From: Phycisphaerales bacterium
GTDB lineage: Bacteria; Planctomycetota; Phycisphaerae; Phycisphaerales; SM1A02
Direction: 5' to 3'
Assembly (NCBI GenBank): GCA_029260575.1
Contig: JAJDDB010000032.1
Span: 117,958-181,957, forward strand
DNA: 64,000 nt
Shown here: positions 18,284-28,089 of the stretch, piece after piece
How the letters are laid out: each line of letters opens with the position of its first letter
Numbering within the stretch: position 1 is the stretch's first letter
Made by a program: the position numbers and the translations under genes
Notes under the pieces: model-generated
The model's input: the letters and a program-made list of their open reading frames with translations, nothing else
Databases searched by the model: none
Told to the model about the DNA's origin: nothing

Positions 18284-18537
18284 AACGCCATCATAGGCAT
18301 TCATCGGACATTCGTAACGACGAAGATGGCGCTGTGCATAGCTGCCTGCCAGGACGGCAGTCGCGGCGCGTATTGCCGATCAAAATGACGCGCTGACCAC
18401 CAAAAAACGATGCAAAACGGTCGTTTATCCGCCCATTGAATTGGCATGGATTGTGCATCTGTCTGTGCAGTCGCGCTCTGCATCGAATTGGGAGCAATGC
18501 GATGGTTCTGAATATCCATAACGGTAAGGAGAGACCC

Positions 18538-18975
18538 ATGAACAGCATGATTCGACGACGAACCCCCTTTGAATTTGACACAGTCAGGGAGTTGATGAAC
18601 GCAATGAATGAGCCGTTGCAACAGTTCGGCGAACTCAAGCCGTTCGCGCAACAGAACGTTTTGCCGGTTGATGTATCGGAGAACGACAACGAGTACGTCA
18701 TCCGCGCATCGCTGCCGGGCTACCAGAAAGATGATCTTGACATCGAAGTGCATGAAGGTGTGGTCACGATCAAAGCTGAGCAGAGCGATGAGAATGGTGA
18801 GGACAACGAGCGCTATCACAGGCGCGAGCGGACGTTCAGTTCAATGTCGCGCAGCATCACGCTGCCGGGCATTGCAGCGGACGCTGACCCGAAGGCGGAA
18901 CTGAAAGACGGCGTATTGACGTTGCGCGTCCCGCAATCGCCGGCGAACAAGCCGCGCAAGGTTCAGGTCGACTGA
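18538..18975 (+). CDS. small heat shock protein (Hsp20/alpha-crystallin family)
   Basis: A 145-residue holdase chaperone. The alpha-crystallin domain spans about residues 40-135 (LPVDVSENDNEYVIRASLPG, then VVTIKAEQ, ERTFSSMSRSITLPG and AELKDGVLTLRVPQ). The N-terminal 35 residues include the amphipathic region typical of class A or bacterial Hsp20. A strong Shine-Dalgarno (AAGGAGAG) precedes the ATG at 18538, overruling the longer frame from 18436. The 233-bp gap to thiS must hold its promoter; no CIRCE element was found. A bidirectional hairpin terminator lies downstream. Confidence 0.95.
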   Translation: MNSMIRRRTPFEFDTVRELMNAMNEPLQQFGELKPFAQQNVLPVDVSENDNEYVIRASLPGYQKDDLDIEVHEGVVTIKAEQSDENGEDNERYHRRERTFSSMSRSITLPGIAADADPKAELKDGVLTLRVPQSPANKPRKVQVD

Positions 18976-19021
18976 TAGTACGAACAACCCCACGCGCCAC
19001 TGCACAATGGCGCACTGCACG

Positions 19022-19051
19022 AAGCGGCTCCGGGCAATCCGGGGCCGCTTT
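19022..19051. terminator. hairpin terminator between convergent hsp20 and usp genes
   Basis: A stem of about 12 bp (AAGCGGCTCCGG pairing with CCGGGGCCGCTT, one G-T pair) around a short GCAAT loop, with a brief T run on the plus side and AA on the other. It sits exactly between convergent genes and could serve both. Confidence 0.6.
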
Positions 19052-19062
19052 GCAGTTGCGAA

Positions 19063-19890
19063 TTACCGCATCAGGTACAGCGGGATGTGCGATTCCTTGA
19101 TGGCGATTTTCACCGTGTCGCCGAGGACGTAGGACGCAAGCTTGCTGCGGCCGGTCGAGCCGATCACGATCAGGTCGGCATTCATCGTCTCTGCGTATGG
19201 AAGCAATTCATCGCGCGGATCCTCATCCACAAAATCTGTCTCGACCTTGAATCCGTGTCGCGCGCAGTACTTCTTCGCATCACTCAGCAGTTCCTGCGGG
19301 TCGTCCTTGCGTTTTTCAAAGCTCACCACGCGCAGCTGCGCGTTGGGGAAAATCCGCGACTGCACGAAATACTTCATCGCCTTGGCTGCTTCCAGCGAAC
19401 CGTTGTAGGCAACAAGCACGTTGTGCACGGAACGATGTTCCTTGGCGACGGCAAGTATCGGGCGGATACCGCTCTTGATAATCTTGATGAGCAAATCATC
19501 GGGATTGTGTATCAGGCCGTATTCAAACAAGCCGCGAAGTCCGAATACGACGATGTCGTTGTAGCGCCAGAGCTTGGTGATTTCGTCGATGATGTTGCCG
19601 GATTCCTGATGCAGGTGCGCAACGATGTTCTCTTTGGCGCACTGCGCGGTGTACTGCTCGGCAAGTTCCTTGATGCGCAGCTCTGCCTGCTCGATACGCT
19701 GATGGCTGAGTTCCGAAGCTGCGGCGCCTGCGCCAAGCGGAACCGGGCCGACATTGGCAAGCTTTGCGAGATCGGTGATGGTGACGCCGGTCACTTCTGC
19801 TGAGTGATTGCGTGCCAGTTCGAGTGCATGGCTGACAGCGGAGGGCGTATATGGGCTGCCACTGAGCGCGACGAGAACACGCTTGATCAT
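19063..19890 (-). CDS. tandem-domain universal stress protein
   Basis: A 275-residue protein with two UspA domains. The first begins IKRVLVALSGSPYTPSAVSHA; the second begins HNVLVAYNGSLEAAKAM and ends with the ATP-loop-like IGSTGRSKLASYVLGD. Tandem Usp proteins are often linked to ion transport or redox stress. The open frame to 19998 overlaps the antiporter gene; the ATG at 19890, just before the first beta strand, has GGAG 9 bases upstream and is chosen. It lies about 88 bp after the NhaD-like antiporter on the same strand, so regulation of ion balance under stress is a reasonable inference. Confidence 0.9.
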   Translation of the reverse strand: MIKRVLVALSGSPYTPSAVSHALELARNHSAEVTGVTITDLAKLANVGPVPLGAGAAASELSHQRIEQAELRIKELAEQYTAQCAKENIVAHLHQESGNIIDEITKLWRYNDIVVFGLRGLFEYGLIHNPDDLLIKIIKSGIRPILAVAKEHRSVHNVLVAYNGSLEAAKAMKYFVQSRIFPNAQLRVVSFEKRKDDPQELLSDAKKYCARHGFKVETDFVDEDPRDELLPYAETMNADLIVIGSTGRSKLASYVLGDTVKIAIKESHIPLYLMR

Positions 19891-19978
19891 GGAACTGGTC
19901 TCCAACTGTGTCGGCACAGCTTCCGTATGCATAGTGTACGAAGCGTCAGGATTCGATGCGACATTTCCGGTCATGCAT

Positions 19979-21481
19979 TTAGCTCCCGAAAAGCACAAGG
20001 AAGATCACGGTGATTACGACAAACACGGGAATGAGCACCGGGATGCTGTAGCGGATCATGTACCCGAAGAAGCTGGGCATGCGCACGCCGGACTGCTCGG
20101 CAATGGCTTTGACCATAAAATTCGGGCCGTTGCCGATGTACGTCATCGCGCCCATGAACACCGCGCCGAGTGAGATCGCGATCAACAGCGGCTCGGCGAG
20201 CCCGGCCACCAACTTCACACCCTCCACGGGCGGCAGGGCTTTGGCGGTTTCGAAGAAGACAACATATGTCGGCGCATTGTCGAGCACACTGCTCAGCAAA
20301 CCGGTCGCCCAGAAGTAATGCCATGATTCGGACAGTCCCAGCGCAGCGCCGTTGACCTGCAGCACCTCGACGGGAATCTGCATGCAGATGAAGATGCCGA
20401 CAAAGAGCGCAGCGACTTCCAGAATAGCTGCGTAGTTGAAATGATTGGCTTCGCGCACGCCTTTGGGAGTTGTTTTCAACGACAGCGCGACGAATGCGAG
20501 CATGAACAACTCTCGCATGAACGGGAATGAGTGGAATCCGTCGGGGCCGAAGCCGGGGAATGGTTTGTGCGGCACGATGAACGCGACCGACGCCACGACG
20601 CCACCCAGCCAGAGGAAGTTGATCCACCCGGTCAGTCGTAGCGGCTGCTTGTGCGATTCGTCGCGCTGAATATCCGTCTTGCGTTCCTTCTTATACGCCA
20701 TCGTGTCCCAGATGAAGTACAGGATCAGCAGGATCACGCAGCAGGCAGCCCATTCCTTCCAGAGGTTGAACGTCCAGAAGAAGGGCACACCCTTGAGGAA
20801 CCCCAGGAACAGTGGCGGATCGCCGATGGGAAGCAGACAGCCGCCGACATTGCTGACGAGGAAAATAAAGAACACGACCGTGTGGACAACGTGCTTTCGA
20901 TCGCGATTGGTCTGCAGCAACGGGCGAATGAGCAGCATGGATGCGCCGGTCGTGCCGATGAAACTCGCTGCTAATGCACCGATTGCGAGAAACGCGGTGT
21001 TCGTGGACGGGTGTGCCGCAAGATCACCGCGCAGGTTGATGCCGCCGCTGATGACATACAGCGAGAACAGCAGCATGATAAACGGGATGTACTCGGCAAC
21101 GATGGCGTGATCGAGAATGGCAATAGCTTTGGAAACGCCACCGATCGCAAGGGCGTACACGAGCGTTGCTGCACCGCAGATCAGCGCGACAGCAAGCCGG
21201 TTGAGGTTGCTCTCCCACCAATGGTGCGTCGCAGGCAGCAACGGAAAAATCGCAATTGCGCCGAGGATGGCAATAAACGGCACAATGCCGATGCCCCACA
21301 GGTGCGGCGCGTGTACTTCGTGGTGGACCGCAGCGCCGTGATCATTTGAAACTGAATGCCAGATAAGCAAGGCGACCGCGCCGACGCCTGCTGCTATGGC
21401 AATCCGGGCGGAAGTGGTCATCCGCGGTGCATCATGTGTTCCGCTGGCATCATCCATTGGCGTGCTGATCGAAGTACTCAT
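19979..21481 (-). CDS. NhaD-type sodium/proton antiporter
   Basis: A 500-residue inner-membrane protein of the ion transporter superfamily (NhaD branch), predicted to expel Na+ or Li+ in exchange for H+. About 12 hydrophobic segments can be counted. Family signatures are FLVSNVGGCLLPIGDPPLFLGF, GALAASFIGTTGASMLLIRP and, near the C terminus, SLGAVFMGAMTYIGNGPNFM and LLSSVLDNAPTYVVF. The N-terminal 20 residues before the first helix are polar. It is followed by the tandem Usp gene. The relation to arsenite permeases means substrate is inferred from closest wording, not proven. Confidence 0.88.
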   Translation of the reverse strand: MSTSISTPMDDASGTHDAPRMTTSARIAIAAGVGAVALLIWHSVSNDHGAAVHHEVHAPHLWGIGIVPFIAILGAIAIFPLLPATHHWWESNLNRLAVALICGAATLVYALAIGGVSKAIAILDHAIVAEYIPFIMLLFSLYVISGGINLRGDLAAHPSTNTAFLAIGALAASFIGTTGASMLLIRPLLQTNRDRKHVVHTVVFFIFLVSNVGGCLLPIGDPPLFLGFLKGVPFFWTFNLWKEWAACCVILLILYFIWDTMAYKKERKTDIQRDESHKQPLRLTGWINFLWLGGVVASVAFIVPHKPFPGFGPDGFHSFPFMRELFMLAFVALSLKTTPKGVREANHFNYAAILEVAALFVGIFICMQIPVEVLQVNGAALGLSESWHYFWATGLLSSVLDNAPTYVVFFETAKALPPVEGVKLVAGLAEPLLIAISLGAVFMGAMTYIGNGPNFMVKAIAEQSGVRMPSFFGYMIRYSIPVLIPVFVVITVIFLVLFGS

Positions 21482-21801
21482 AAGGCGCTCATAGATTCCC
21501 GCAGGACGCTGAGGTCTCGATCTGAGCGCAATCGCAAGCGGAGTAAGGTAGCGATTGCCGACCGATCCTGTGGCCGAGTGTCTGATTTCATGAAAGTCTG
21601 TGAGATGGCTGGCGAATCAGCCGGTATCCAGTGCATTTCATCGGCGAATGGGGATGTTGAAATGAGTCGCGCCGCGAGCAACAATCCTTCGGCGTCGCTG
21701 CTCTTGGGTTGATGGGGAAGGTGTTATCGGGCGGCGATGTGTGTGGTAATGCTCGGCGGCAAGTGGCTGCGGGGGTTGTGCGGCTCTATCCTTGGCGGTC
21801 G
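21482..21801. other. intergenic stretch, nhaD to NHL-protein gene
   Basis: About 320 bases between two divergently read genes. No tRNA, terminator or convincing promoter was seen. The frame of the NHL gene is open back to 21709, but residues before the ATG at 21802 are not signal-peptide-like. Confidence 0.4.
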
Positions 21802-23763
21802 ATGCAGCGAATCTCATCATATTGTGCTGGGCTTGCGGTTCTCGTACTGATTCTGAGTTGCGATGTTGTGGCGCAGCAGCAGGGTGATCCCGGGCAGCCA
21901 TTTCGGTTTGGCGCGTTTGCCATCGAGATTGCTGATCTGAACGATCCAAAAGCTGTTGCCATTGATGGCGACGGCTTGATTTACATCGTCGAATCAGCAG
22001 CGCATCGGGTTTCCATCTTCGATCGCGCGGGGCAACCGCTGCGCTCGTGGGGAAGCTTCGGCAGACAGCCTGGCGAATTGGCGTTTCCCAGCGGAGTTGC
22101 CGTACTCGGGTCCGGTGTTGATGCACAGGTCATTGTGTGCGACACCGGCAATCATCGTGTGCAGGTCTATTCATCCGGCGGGCGATATATCCGAGGGTTC
22201 GGCGGGCTCGGCACAGCGCCGGGGCAATTCAATCATCCGCGTGGAGTAGCTGTCGACAACGATCTGCTACTCGTTGCTGATCAGGGCAACGACCGAGTGC
22301 AGCTGCTCAATCATGATGGAACGGTGCTCAAGATCATTGGTGAATCCGGTATGGGAGACGGCCAGTTCACCCGGCCGACGGCTGTTGCGTTCGACGAGCA
22401 GCGAAACATCTATGTTGCGGATGCGGACAATAACCGCATTCAGTCGTTCAATCTGGACGGTGCATTCCGCGAAGCGTGGGGCGATTACGGCCCATTTGCG
22501 GGTTTGATGGATGAGCCGGCCGGGCTGGTTGTTCGCGATGATCGTGTCTTTGTAACTGACAGCCGCAATCATCGCGTACAGGTTTTTCAGATGGATGGCC
22601 AGCCGGTATATCAATGGGGTGTGCATGCCCGGCTGCCGCGTGAAGGGCAGGGCGTGCTGCACTATCCGGTTGATGTAGCGATTGCTCCGGCAGGCGATTT
22701 TGCTGCGATCTGCGAGACATTTGAAGACCGCGTGCAGGTATTTGATGTTGCCGAGCCTGAAGTTGCAGAGGCAAATGCGGGTTCGCCGTTTCAGTCGCGG
22801 CCGAATCAGACGCATTTTGGTACGCGGTTGTCCCTTGCGGGGAACATGCTCGCAATTGCGGAGCCGGAAACGCATTCGGTTTATCTGTTTCGCATTGACG
22901 GGGAAATCCCGATACACATAACGACACACACCGGCAGGGGAAGGGCGACGCATCAATTTATGCGACTTGGAGCGCTGGATGTGACTGTTGATCCGGTGCA
23001 GGTGCTCGTTGGGGATGCTGCGATGTCGCGGCTGCAGCAGTTTGCGGTGGAATATGATCGTCACGAGTCGCTGCGCTTTCGGCCGTTGATCACGACAGTC
23101 AGCAGGGCGTTTGATCTCAACTATTTCAGCCGGAGCATTCGCAACGGTGATCTGCATTGGTCAATTGAGCCGACCGCACTGGAGCGCGACACGCAAGGCA
23201 GACTGTATGTGCTGGATAGGCGTAACGCGCTCGTACACATTTTTGATTCGCAGATGCAGCATGTTCGGTCAATCGGTGATACCGCAACGGGCATCGGACG
23301 GTTGCGCAGTCCGACGGATATTTCGATTCGCAATGGTCGAATCTATGTGGTCGATGCAGGTGATCGCCAAGTCAAGATGTATGACATCGCCGGCGGACTG
23401 ATTGGAACATTTGATGCAGCGGACAGCCCCGGCGGCGGATTTACAGCGCCGTTCGGCATCGAAGCGGGGATGGATGGGTTTGTCTATGTCACGGATGCGG
23501 GTTCACACCGTGTCGTGAAATTCGATGTCAACGGCAGCTTTGTTGCGCAGTGGGGCGAAAAAGGAAGTGATGACGAACAACTGTGGAAGCCCGGCGGAAT
23601 CGAACAAGCAGAAGATGGAAGGCTGTTTATTGCGGATTACGGCAACCACCGTGGAAAGATCTTCACGACAGACGGCCAGTGGGAAGTGAGCTTCGGGCTG
23701 GGTAAGGCATACACGCGGGAATCGAAGGAACGCGAGCAGAAAGAGCAAGAGGCGGCGGAGTGA
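21802..23763 (+). CDS. secreted NHL-repeat beta-propeller protein
   Basis: A 653-residue exported protein. The signal peptide is MQRISSYCAGLAVLVLILSC, with cleavage near VVAQQQ. At least ten NHL-type blades follow, with repeated wording such as NDPKAVAIDGDGLIYIVES, FNHPRGVAVDNDLLLVADQG and FTRPTAVAFDEQRNIYVADA. Two propellers of about five or six blades are likely. The C terminus is a charged helix rich in Glu and Lys. The next gene begins inside its stop codon (GTGA), so it forms an operon with a YtkA-like lipoprotein and a di-haem peroxidase. A role as extracytoplasmic scaffold or sensor in that group is inference. Confidence 0.85.
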   Translation: MQRISSYCAGLAVLVLILSCDVVAQQQGDPGQPFRFGAFAIEIADLNDPKAVAIDGDGLIYIVESAAHRVSIFDRAGQPLRSWGSFGRQPGELAFPSGVAVLGSGVDAQVIVCDTGNHRVQVYSSGGRYIRGFGGLGTAPGQFNHPRGVAVDNDLLLVADQGNDRVQLLNHDGTVLKIIGESGMGDGQFTRPTAVAFDEQRNIYVADADNNRIQSFNLDGAFREAWGDYGPFAGLMDEPAGLVVRDDRVFVTDSRNHRVQVFQMDGQPVYQWGVHARLPREGQGVLHYPVDVAIAPAGDFAAICETFEDRVQVFDVAEPEVAEANAGSPFQSRPNQTHFGTRLSLAGNMLAIAEPETHSVYLFRIDGEIPIHITTHTGRGRATHQFMRLGALDVTVDPVQVLVGDAAMSRLQQFAVEYDRHESLRFRPLITTVSRAFDLNYFSRSIRNGDLHWSIEPTALERDTQGRLYVLDRRNALVHIFDSQMQHVRSIGDTATGIGRLRSPTDISIRNGRIYVVDAGDRQVKMYDIAGGLIGTFDAADSPGGGFTAPFGIEAGMDGFVYVTDAGSHRVVKFDVNGSFVAQWGEKGSDDEQLWKPGGIEQAEDGRLFIADYGNHRGKIFTTDGQWEVSFGLGKAYTRESKEREQKEQEAAE

Positions 23764-24224
23764 GAAAGTCATTAGTTTTGATGTTGGGTTCGATGCTCTC
23801 GGTCGTGCTTTTTGCTGGATGCACCGGCCAGATCGTCTCGAGTGGTAATCCTGCAAGCCTCTGGCCCAAACCCGATCCAACCAAAATGGTTGTATCGAAC
23901 AATGGTACGTATGGCGTGCAGTATTGGATCTTTGCGGACACGGACGAAATTCCGACGAACGAGCAGTTCTGGCTATATGTCTTTCCGTTTGAAAAGACTT
24001 CGGATGGCTGGCAGCGCGTAACAGACGCGCAGGTGAAGGTCGATGCTGCGATGCCGCATCATGGACATGGCATGAACATCGTGCCGAAGATCACGCAGTT
24101 GGACGATGGAAGTATTGGTGTCGAAGGCATGCTCTTTCACATGCCCGGGCGGTGGGAGTTGTATTTCGACATCACGCGTAATGGTGTGACCGAACGCGCG
24201 CAAACCGAGGTGTTTCTCGAATGA
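23760..24224 (+). CDS. YtkA/FixH-like lipoprotein
   Basis: A 154-residue putative lipoprotein: the signal ends in the lipobox VLFAGC (Cys at about residue 21). The mature part resembles the YtkA/FixH beta-sandwich family, with DAQVKVDAAMPHHGHGMN and GMLFHMPGRWELYFDI. The His- and Met-rich MPHHGHGMN loop is a possible metal (copper) site; that is inference from composition. GTG start overlapping the upstream stop; its own stop overlaps the start of the peroxidase gene (ATGA). Tight coupling on both sides suggests a working unit in the periplasm. Confidence 0.75.
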   Translation: MRKSLVLMLGSMLSVVLFAGCTGQIVSSGNPASLWPKPDPTKMVVSNNGTYGVQYWIFADTDEIPTNEQFWLYVFPFEKTSDGWQRVTDAQVKVDAAMPHHGHGMNIVPKITQLDDGSIGVEGMLFHMPGRWELYFDITRNGVTERAQTEVFLE

Positions 24225-25564
24225 GGCGGTGGGTTGCGACGTGCGCTTTGTGTGTAGGTTCGGCGGGTGGGATATCGAACGCGCAACAGGCGGCTGAAGC
24301 CATCGAGCCGCCGGATGGCGAACTGCGCGTGGCGTTTACTGATGCTGAGTTGCGGCTGATATTTCAGCATTCACCGTTGCCTGCAGTTCCGCCTGATCCG
24401 ACGAACAACGTTGCTGATGATTCTGCTGCAGCGCACTTCGGACGGTATCTGTTTTTCGATACGCGTCTGTCCGGCGACAATTCCTTGTCGTGTTCGACGT
24501 GTCATGATCCAACTCACGGCTTTTCACTTGATTCACAATTCAGCCAGGGCGCAGGTACAACAAGCCGGCATGCCCAGTCGCTTTGGAATGTGGGTTACAA
24601 CCGCTGGTATTACTGGGATGGATCGGTGGATTCACTGTGGTCGCAGGCGCTCAAGCCGATCGAAGGTGCAGATGAGATGAACTCCAGCCGGTTGGCATTG
24701 GCGCACACCATTGCTCGCGAGCCGGATCTTCGTCGGGGGTATGAGCACATTTTTGGGGGGTTGCCCGATCTATCCGATCCCATGCGCTTTCCGACTGCGG
24801 GCAAACCGCGATCACACAAGGCGGATGACGTTCCGGAAGAATTACTCGGTGCGTGGCAGTCGATGACACCCGATGATCATCAGACGATCAACACGATCTT
24901 CGCAAATGTTGGAAAGACGATTGCTGCGTACGAAAGAAAAATCGTCTCGCGCGACTCAGCATTTGATCGATTCGTAGAGGGCTTGCACGCAGGTGATGAG
25001 ATGTTGACGAGTGCGTTGTCGCCTTCAGCGCAGCGCGGTTTGCAACTGTTCATCGGCCGGGCAAATTGCCGGTTGTGTCACACCGGGCCAAATTTCTCTG
25101 ATGGTGAGTTTCATTCCCTTGGTTTGATCAACCATGATGGCACGATTCCGAATGATGCAGCTCGCTTTGAGGGAGCGACGAAAGTGAAGTCTGATCCATT
25201 CAACGCAGCAGGCGCGTTCAGCGACGACCCAGACGCAGCGCCAGCCAAACTTGTGCAACAACTCGTCGTCTCGCCGGAAACGTGGGGGCAATACAAGACG
25301 CCGAGCCTGCGAAGTGTGGCGACAAGCCCGCCATACATGCATCAGGGTCAATTTGTAACACTGCACGATGTTGTTGATTTCTATTCATCGCTTGAGGGGC
25401 GTGTGCAGATGGGGCATCATCAGGAGACGATCCTGCAGCCGCTGGAGCTGAGCGAGGTAGAAAAGGCTGATCTGGTATCGTTTCTGCGGTCGCTGACCGG
25501 CCAAGCTCTCACTCCCGAACTTTCCGCCCGCCCGTCAGGGCCGCTGCCATCGGCAAGCAAATGA
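24221..25564 (+). CDS. di-haem cytochrome c peroxidase/MauG-family protein
   Basis: A 447-residue exported di-haem protein. A signal peptide (MRRWVATCALCVGSAGG) is followed by the first c-haem site CSTCH at residues 91-95, within LFFDTRLSGDNSLSCSTCH, and the second CRLCH near residue 280, within RANCRLCHTGPNFSDGEFH. This is the layout of bacterial cytochrome c peroxidases and MauG-like enzymes that reduce peroxide or oxidise protein residues in the periplasm. Length is slightly above the peroxidase average. ATGA overlap with the lipoprotein gene. Haem attachment genes are not in the window. Confidence 0.92.
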   Translation: MRRWVATCALCVGSAGGISNAQQAAEAIEPPDGELRVAFTDAELRLIFQHSPLPAVPPDPTNNVADDSAAAHFGRYLFFDTRLSGDNSLSCSTCHDPTHGFSLDSQFSQGAGTTSRHAQSLWNVGYNRWYYWDGSVDSLWSQALKPIEGADEMNSSRLALAHTIAREPDLRRGYEHIFGGLPDLSDPMRFPTAGKPRSHKADDVPEELLGAWQSMTPDDHQTINTIFANVGKTIAAYERKIVSRDSAFDRFVEGLHAGDEMLTSALSPSAQRGLQLFIGRANCRLCHTGPNFSDGEFHSLGLINHDGTIPNDAARFEGATKVKSDPFNAAGAFSDDPDAAPAKLVQQLVVSPETWGQYKTPSLRSVATSPPYMHQGQFVTLHDVVDFYSSLEGRVQMGHHQETILQPLELSEVEKADLVSFLRSLTGQALTPELSARPSGPLPSASK

Positions 25565-25768
25565 AACAGATACGGTGGCTGGTCCGTATTGGCCTGTGAG
25601 CCGGCTGGGAGCTGATTCTCAATTGTGGAAAGAGCCTGAATTCACATGGCAGAGCGGTAAAGGCTCGTGTACATTGGACTTTGGACGCTGGGGAGGGGTT
25701 TCGGAAGCGTCTCGGGGAAGAAAAACGTCATTGCGCAACCCCCCACGCGTGGTTTTTTGGAGCATTGC

Positions 25769-28069
25769 ATGTCCATTCGATTGTCCTGGAAGCTCAGCGC
25801 TATAGCTGCTGGAGCATTAGCGATTACTACTTTCGTGGCTGGGCACGTTGATGACCCCAAGGCCAAGGATCGGCTGCCGATGTACGAGGGCCCGGGGTAT
25901 CGAGCTTCCGATTCCTCACGCGGCGCGCCGAGTTTTCCCGCTTCCGGCATGGAATTGCTGTCCTGGGTAACTATCCCGGAGATTCCCGGCGGCAACAATT
26001 CCGCAAACGATTGCTGGGGATACGTCTCACCGTCCGGCAAGGAATACGCAATCCTCGGCTTGTCCGATGGCACTGCGTTTTTCGAGATCACCGATCCAAC
26101 CAATCCGAGTCTGCGCGGCGTTATCTCCGGGCCGAACAGTCTGTGGCGTGATGTCAAGACGTATCAGAATTACGCCTATGCAGTGAGCGAAGGCGGCGGC
26201 GGCATACAGGTCATCGATCTTACGAATATTGACGTTGCAGCACCGGTGCTCGCGCGAACAATCACCTCCGGCGGCACAACAGCCTCGCACAACGTCGCAA
26301 TCGATGTCGACAGTGGATTCCTCTATCGATGTGGCGGCGGCAGCAACGGTCTGCGGATTTATGATCTGTCGACGCCGAGCACACCTGTGTTTGTCAATTC
26401 ATGGCCGGATCGATATGTGCATGATGCGCAAATCGTCACGATCAATGGACAGGGGCGAGGCTTCACGACTGAGATTGCCATTTGTTGCAGCGGTCTGAAC
26501 GGCGGCAGTCTCAACACAGGCATCGACATTCTCGATGTCACCGACAAGAACAACATCGTCAGCCTCGCGCAATACCAGTATTCACCCAACGCGAAGTACT
26601 CGCACCAGGCCTGGCTGTCACCTGACAATCGGTACCTGTACCTAAATGATGAATTGGACGAAGGCGATACGGTTTCCGAATCGACGATGTACGTGATCGA
26701 TCTTCTCGATCTTGGGAATCCGGTGACAGTCAATGCATTCGGCAACGGCTCAGCAGCGATCACCCACAACATCTATACGCGTGATCAGTACATTTACGCA
26801 GCGAACTATCGCAGCGGTATTCGTATTTTCGATGCGACTGATCAGGTCAATCCGGTGGAAGTCGCATTCTTCGATACCTACCCCGCGAACGACAATCCGA
26901 GTTTCAACAGCCTGTGGAGTGTGTACCCGTACTTCCCGAGTGGTGTGGTTCTCGGCAGCGACATTGAGCAGGGTATGTTCCTCTGGGCGGTGACGCTCAA
27001 TCAGCTTGCGATTAACTTCCCTGCGGGCAATCCCGCAATGATCGATCCGGCTGGTGACACGCTTTCGATCGACATTGCTGATCTCGATGGCACGCTGAAC
27101 CCCAGCAGCGCAACGTTGATGTTTGATGCGGGTGATGGACAGGGGTTTGTTCCGATCGCATTGACAGCCCGCGGCGTCGGTCAATTCGAAGCTGCGATTC
27201 CCGCTGTGCCGTGCGGTCGAACAGTGAATTACTACGTCACGGCTGAAACCACCAGCAGTGTAACTGTGACCGATCCGCCAGCCGCACCGACTACAACGTA
27301 TAGCGCGCTAGCTGCGTACGGTGTGATTTCTGTCCTGGCCGACGACTTCAATAGTGATCAGGGTTGGACACCGTCAAACCTTGGCGCGAGCACCGGCGAC
27401 TGGGAACGAGGTATTCCCGTTGACGATTCTGGATGGGCGTATGACCCGGCCAGTGACGCAGACGGTTCAGGATTCTGCTGGCTCACGCAGAATGAAACGG
27501 GCAACACCGATATTGATAATGGTGCGGTGCAGCTCATGTCGCCCGCGCTTGATCTTTCGCAGGGTAATGTCTCTATCGAATACGACTACTACCTGCGCCT
27601 GACTGTGGACGATGGCACCGACCGCATGTTGGTGGAATCAAGCAGCAACGGCACAGCCGGCCCGTGGACGCAGATCGCATTGCACGACACAGATGGCGGG
27701 CTCAATTGGCAGCATCATCGCATCAGTGCTGAAGACCTGACCAACGCCGGCGTCACATTGACATCAGACATGCGGGTTCGATTCACAGCCAATGACACCG
27801 GCACTGCGTCCATCGTCGAAGCTGGTCTTGATGCGTTTGCTATCGATGCAGTTGACTGCACACCGCCGGACACTGTGATCGGCGACATTGTTGTCGATGG
27901 CCTCGTGAACGTCTTCGATCTGCTGGAGCTTCTCGATGCGTGGGGTGCGTGCGGTCAACCATGTCCGCCAAGTTGCCCCGCTGACCTCACCAATTCCGCG
28001 GGCACCGGTACGGACTGCTCGGTCGATGTCTTTGACCTGCTGATGCTGTTGGAGAATTGGTCTATCTGA
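25769..28069 (+). CDS. choice-of-anchor B surface protein with dockerin-like C terminus
   Basis: A 766-residue exported protein. A signal peptide (residues 1-25) is followed by a beta-propeller region of about 390 residues with LVIVD-type wording (WGYVSPSGKEYAILGLSDGT, then VIDLTNIDVAAPVLARTI, and ASHNVAIDVDSGFLYRCGG), the choice-of-anchor B pattern. Two further beta domains follow. The last 60 residues are the dockerin-like module: VFDLLELLDAWG, a Cys-Pro pair, and VFDLLMLLENWS. The ATG at 25769 has GGAG 6 bases upstream; the frame before it is not protein-like. Likely cell-surface or secreted, possibly carried by the type II system encoded 3 kb away. Confidence 0.85.
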   Translation: MSIRLSWKLSAIAAGALAITTFVAGHVDDPKAKDRLPMYEGPGYRASDSSRGAPSFPASGMELLSWVTIPEIPGGNNSANDCWGYVSPSGKEYAILGLSDGTAFFEITDPTNPSLRGVISGPNSLWRDVKTYQNYAYAVSEGGGGIQVIDLTNIDVAAPVLARTITSGGTTASHNVAIDVDSGFLYRCGGGSNGLRIYDLSTPSTPVFVNSWPDRYVHDAQIVTINGQGRGFTTEIAICCSGLNGGSLNTGIDILDVTDKNNIVSLAQYQYSPNAKYSHQAWLSPDNRYLYLNDELDEGDTVSESTMYVIDLLDLGNPVTVNAFGNGSAAITHNIYTRDQYIYAANYRSGIRIFDATDQVNPVEVAFFDTYPANDNPSFNSLWSVYPYFPSGVVLGSDIEQGMFLWAVTLNQLAINFPAGNPAMIDPAGDTLSIDIADLDGTLNPSSATLMFDAGDGQGFVPIALTARGVGQFEAAIPAVPCGRTVNYYVTAETTSSVTVTDPPAAPTTTYSALAAYGVISVLADDFNSDQGWTPSNLGASTGDWERGIPVDDSGWAYDPASDADGSGFCWLTQNETGNTDIDNGAVQLMSPALDLSQGNVSIEYDYYLRLTVDDGTDRMLVESSSNGTAGPWTQIALHDTDGGLNWQHHRISAEDLTNAGVTLTSDMRVRFTANDTGTASIVEAGLDAFAIDAVDCTPPDTVIGDIVVDGLVNVFDLLELLDAWGACGQPCPPSCPADLTNSAGTGTDCSVDVFDLLMLLENWSI

Positions 28070-28089
28070 AACGCAGACAATTGAATCAA

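Noticed and set aside
18284..18537. Possible TPP riboswitch in the thiS leader
   Set aside because: I searched both strands for the conserved THI-box segments and did not find them; the leader is also shared with the divergent hsp20 gene.
25742..25757. CCACGCGTGG followed by six T upstream of the choice-of-anchor B gene
   Set aside because: A terminator-like look, but the palindrome leaves a stem of only three bases once a loop is allowed.
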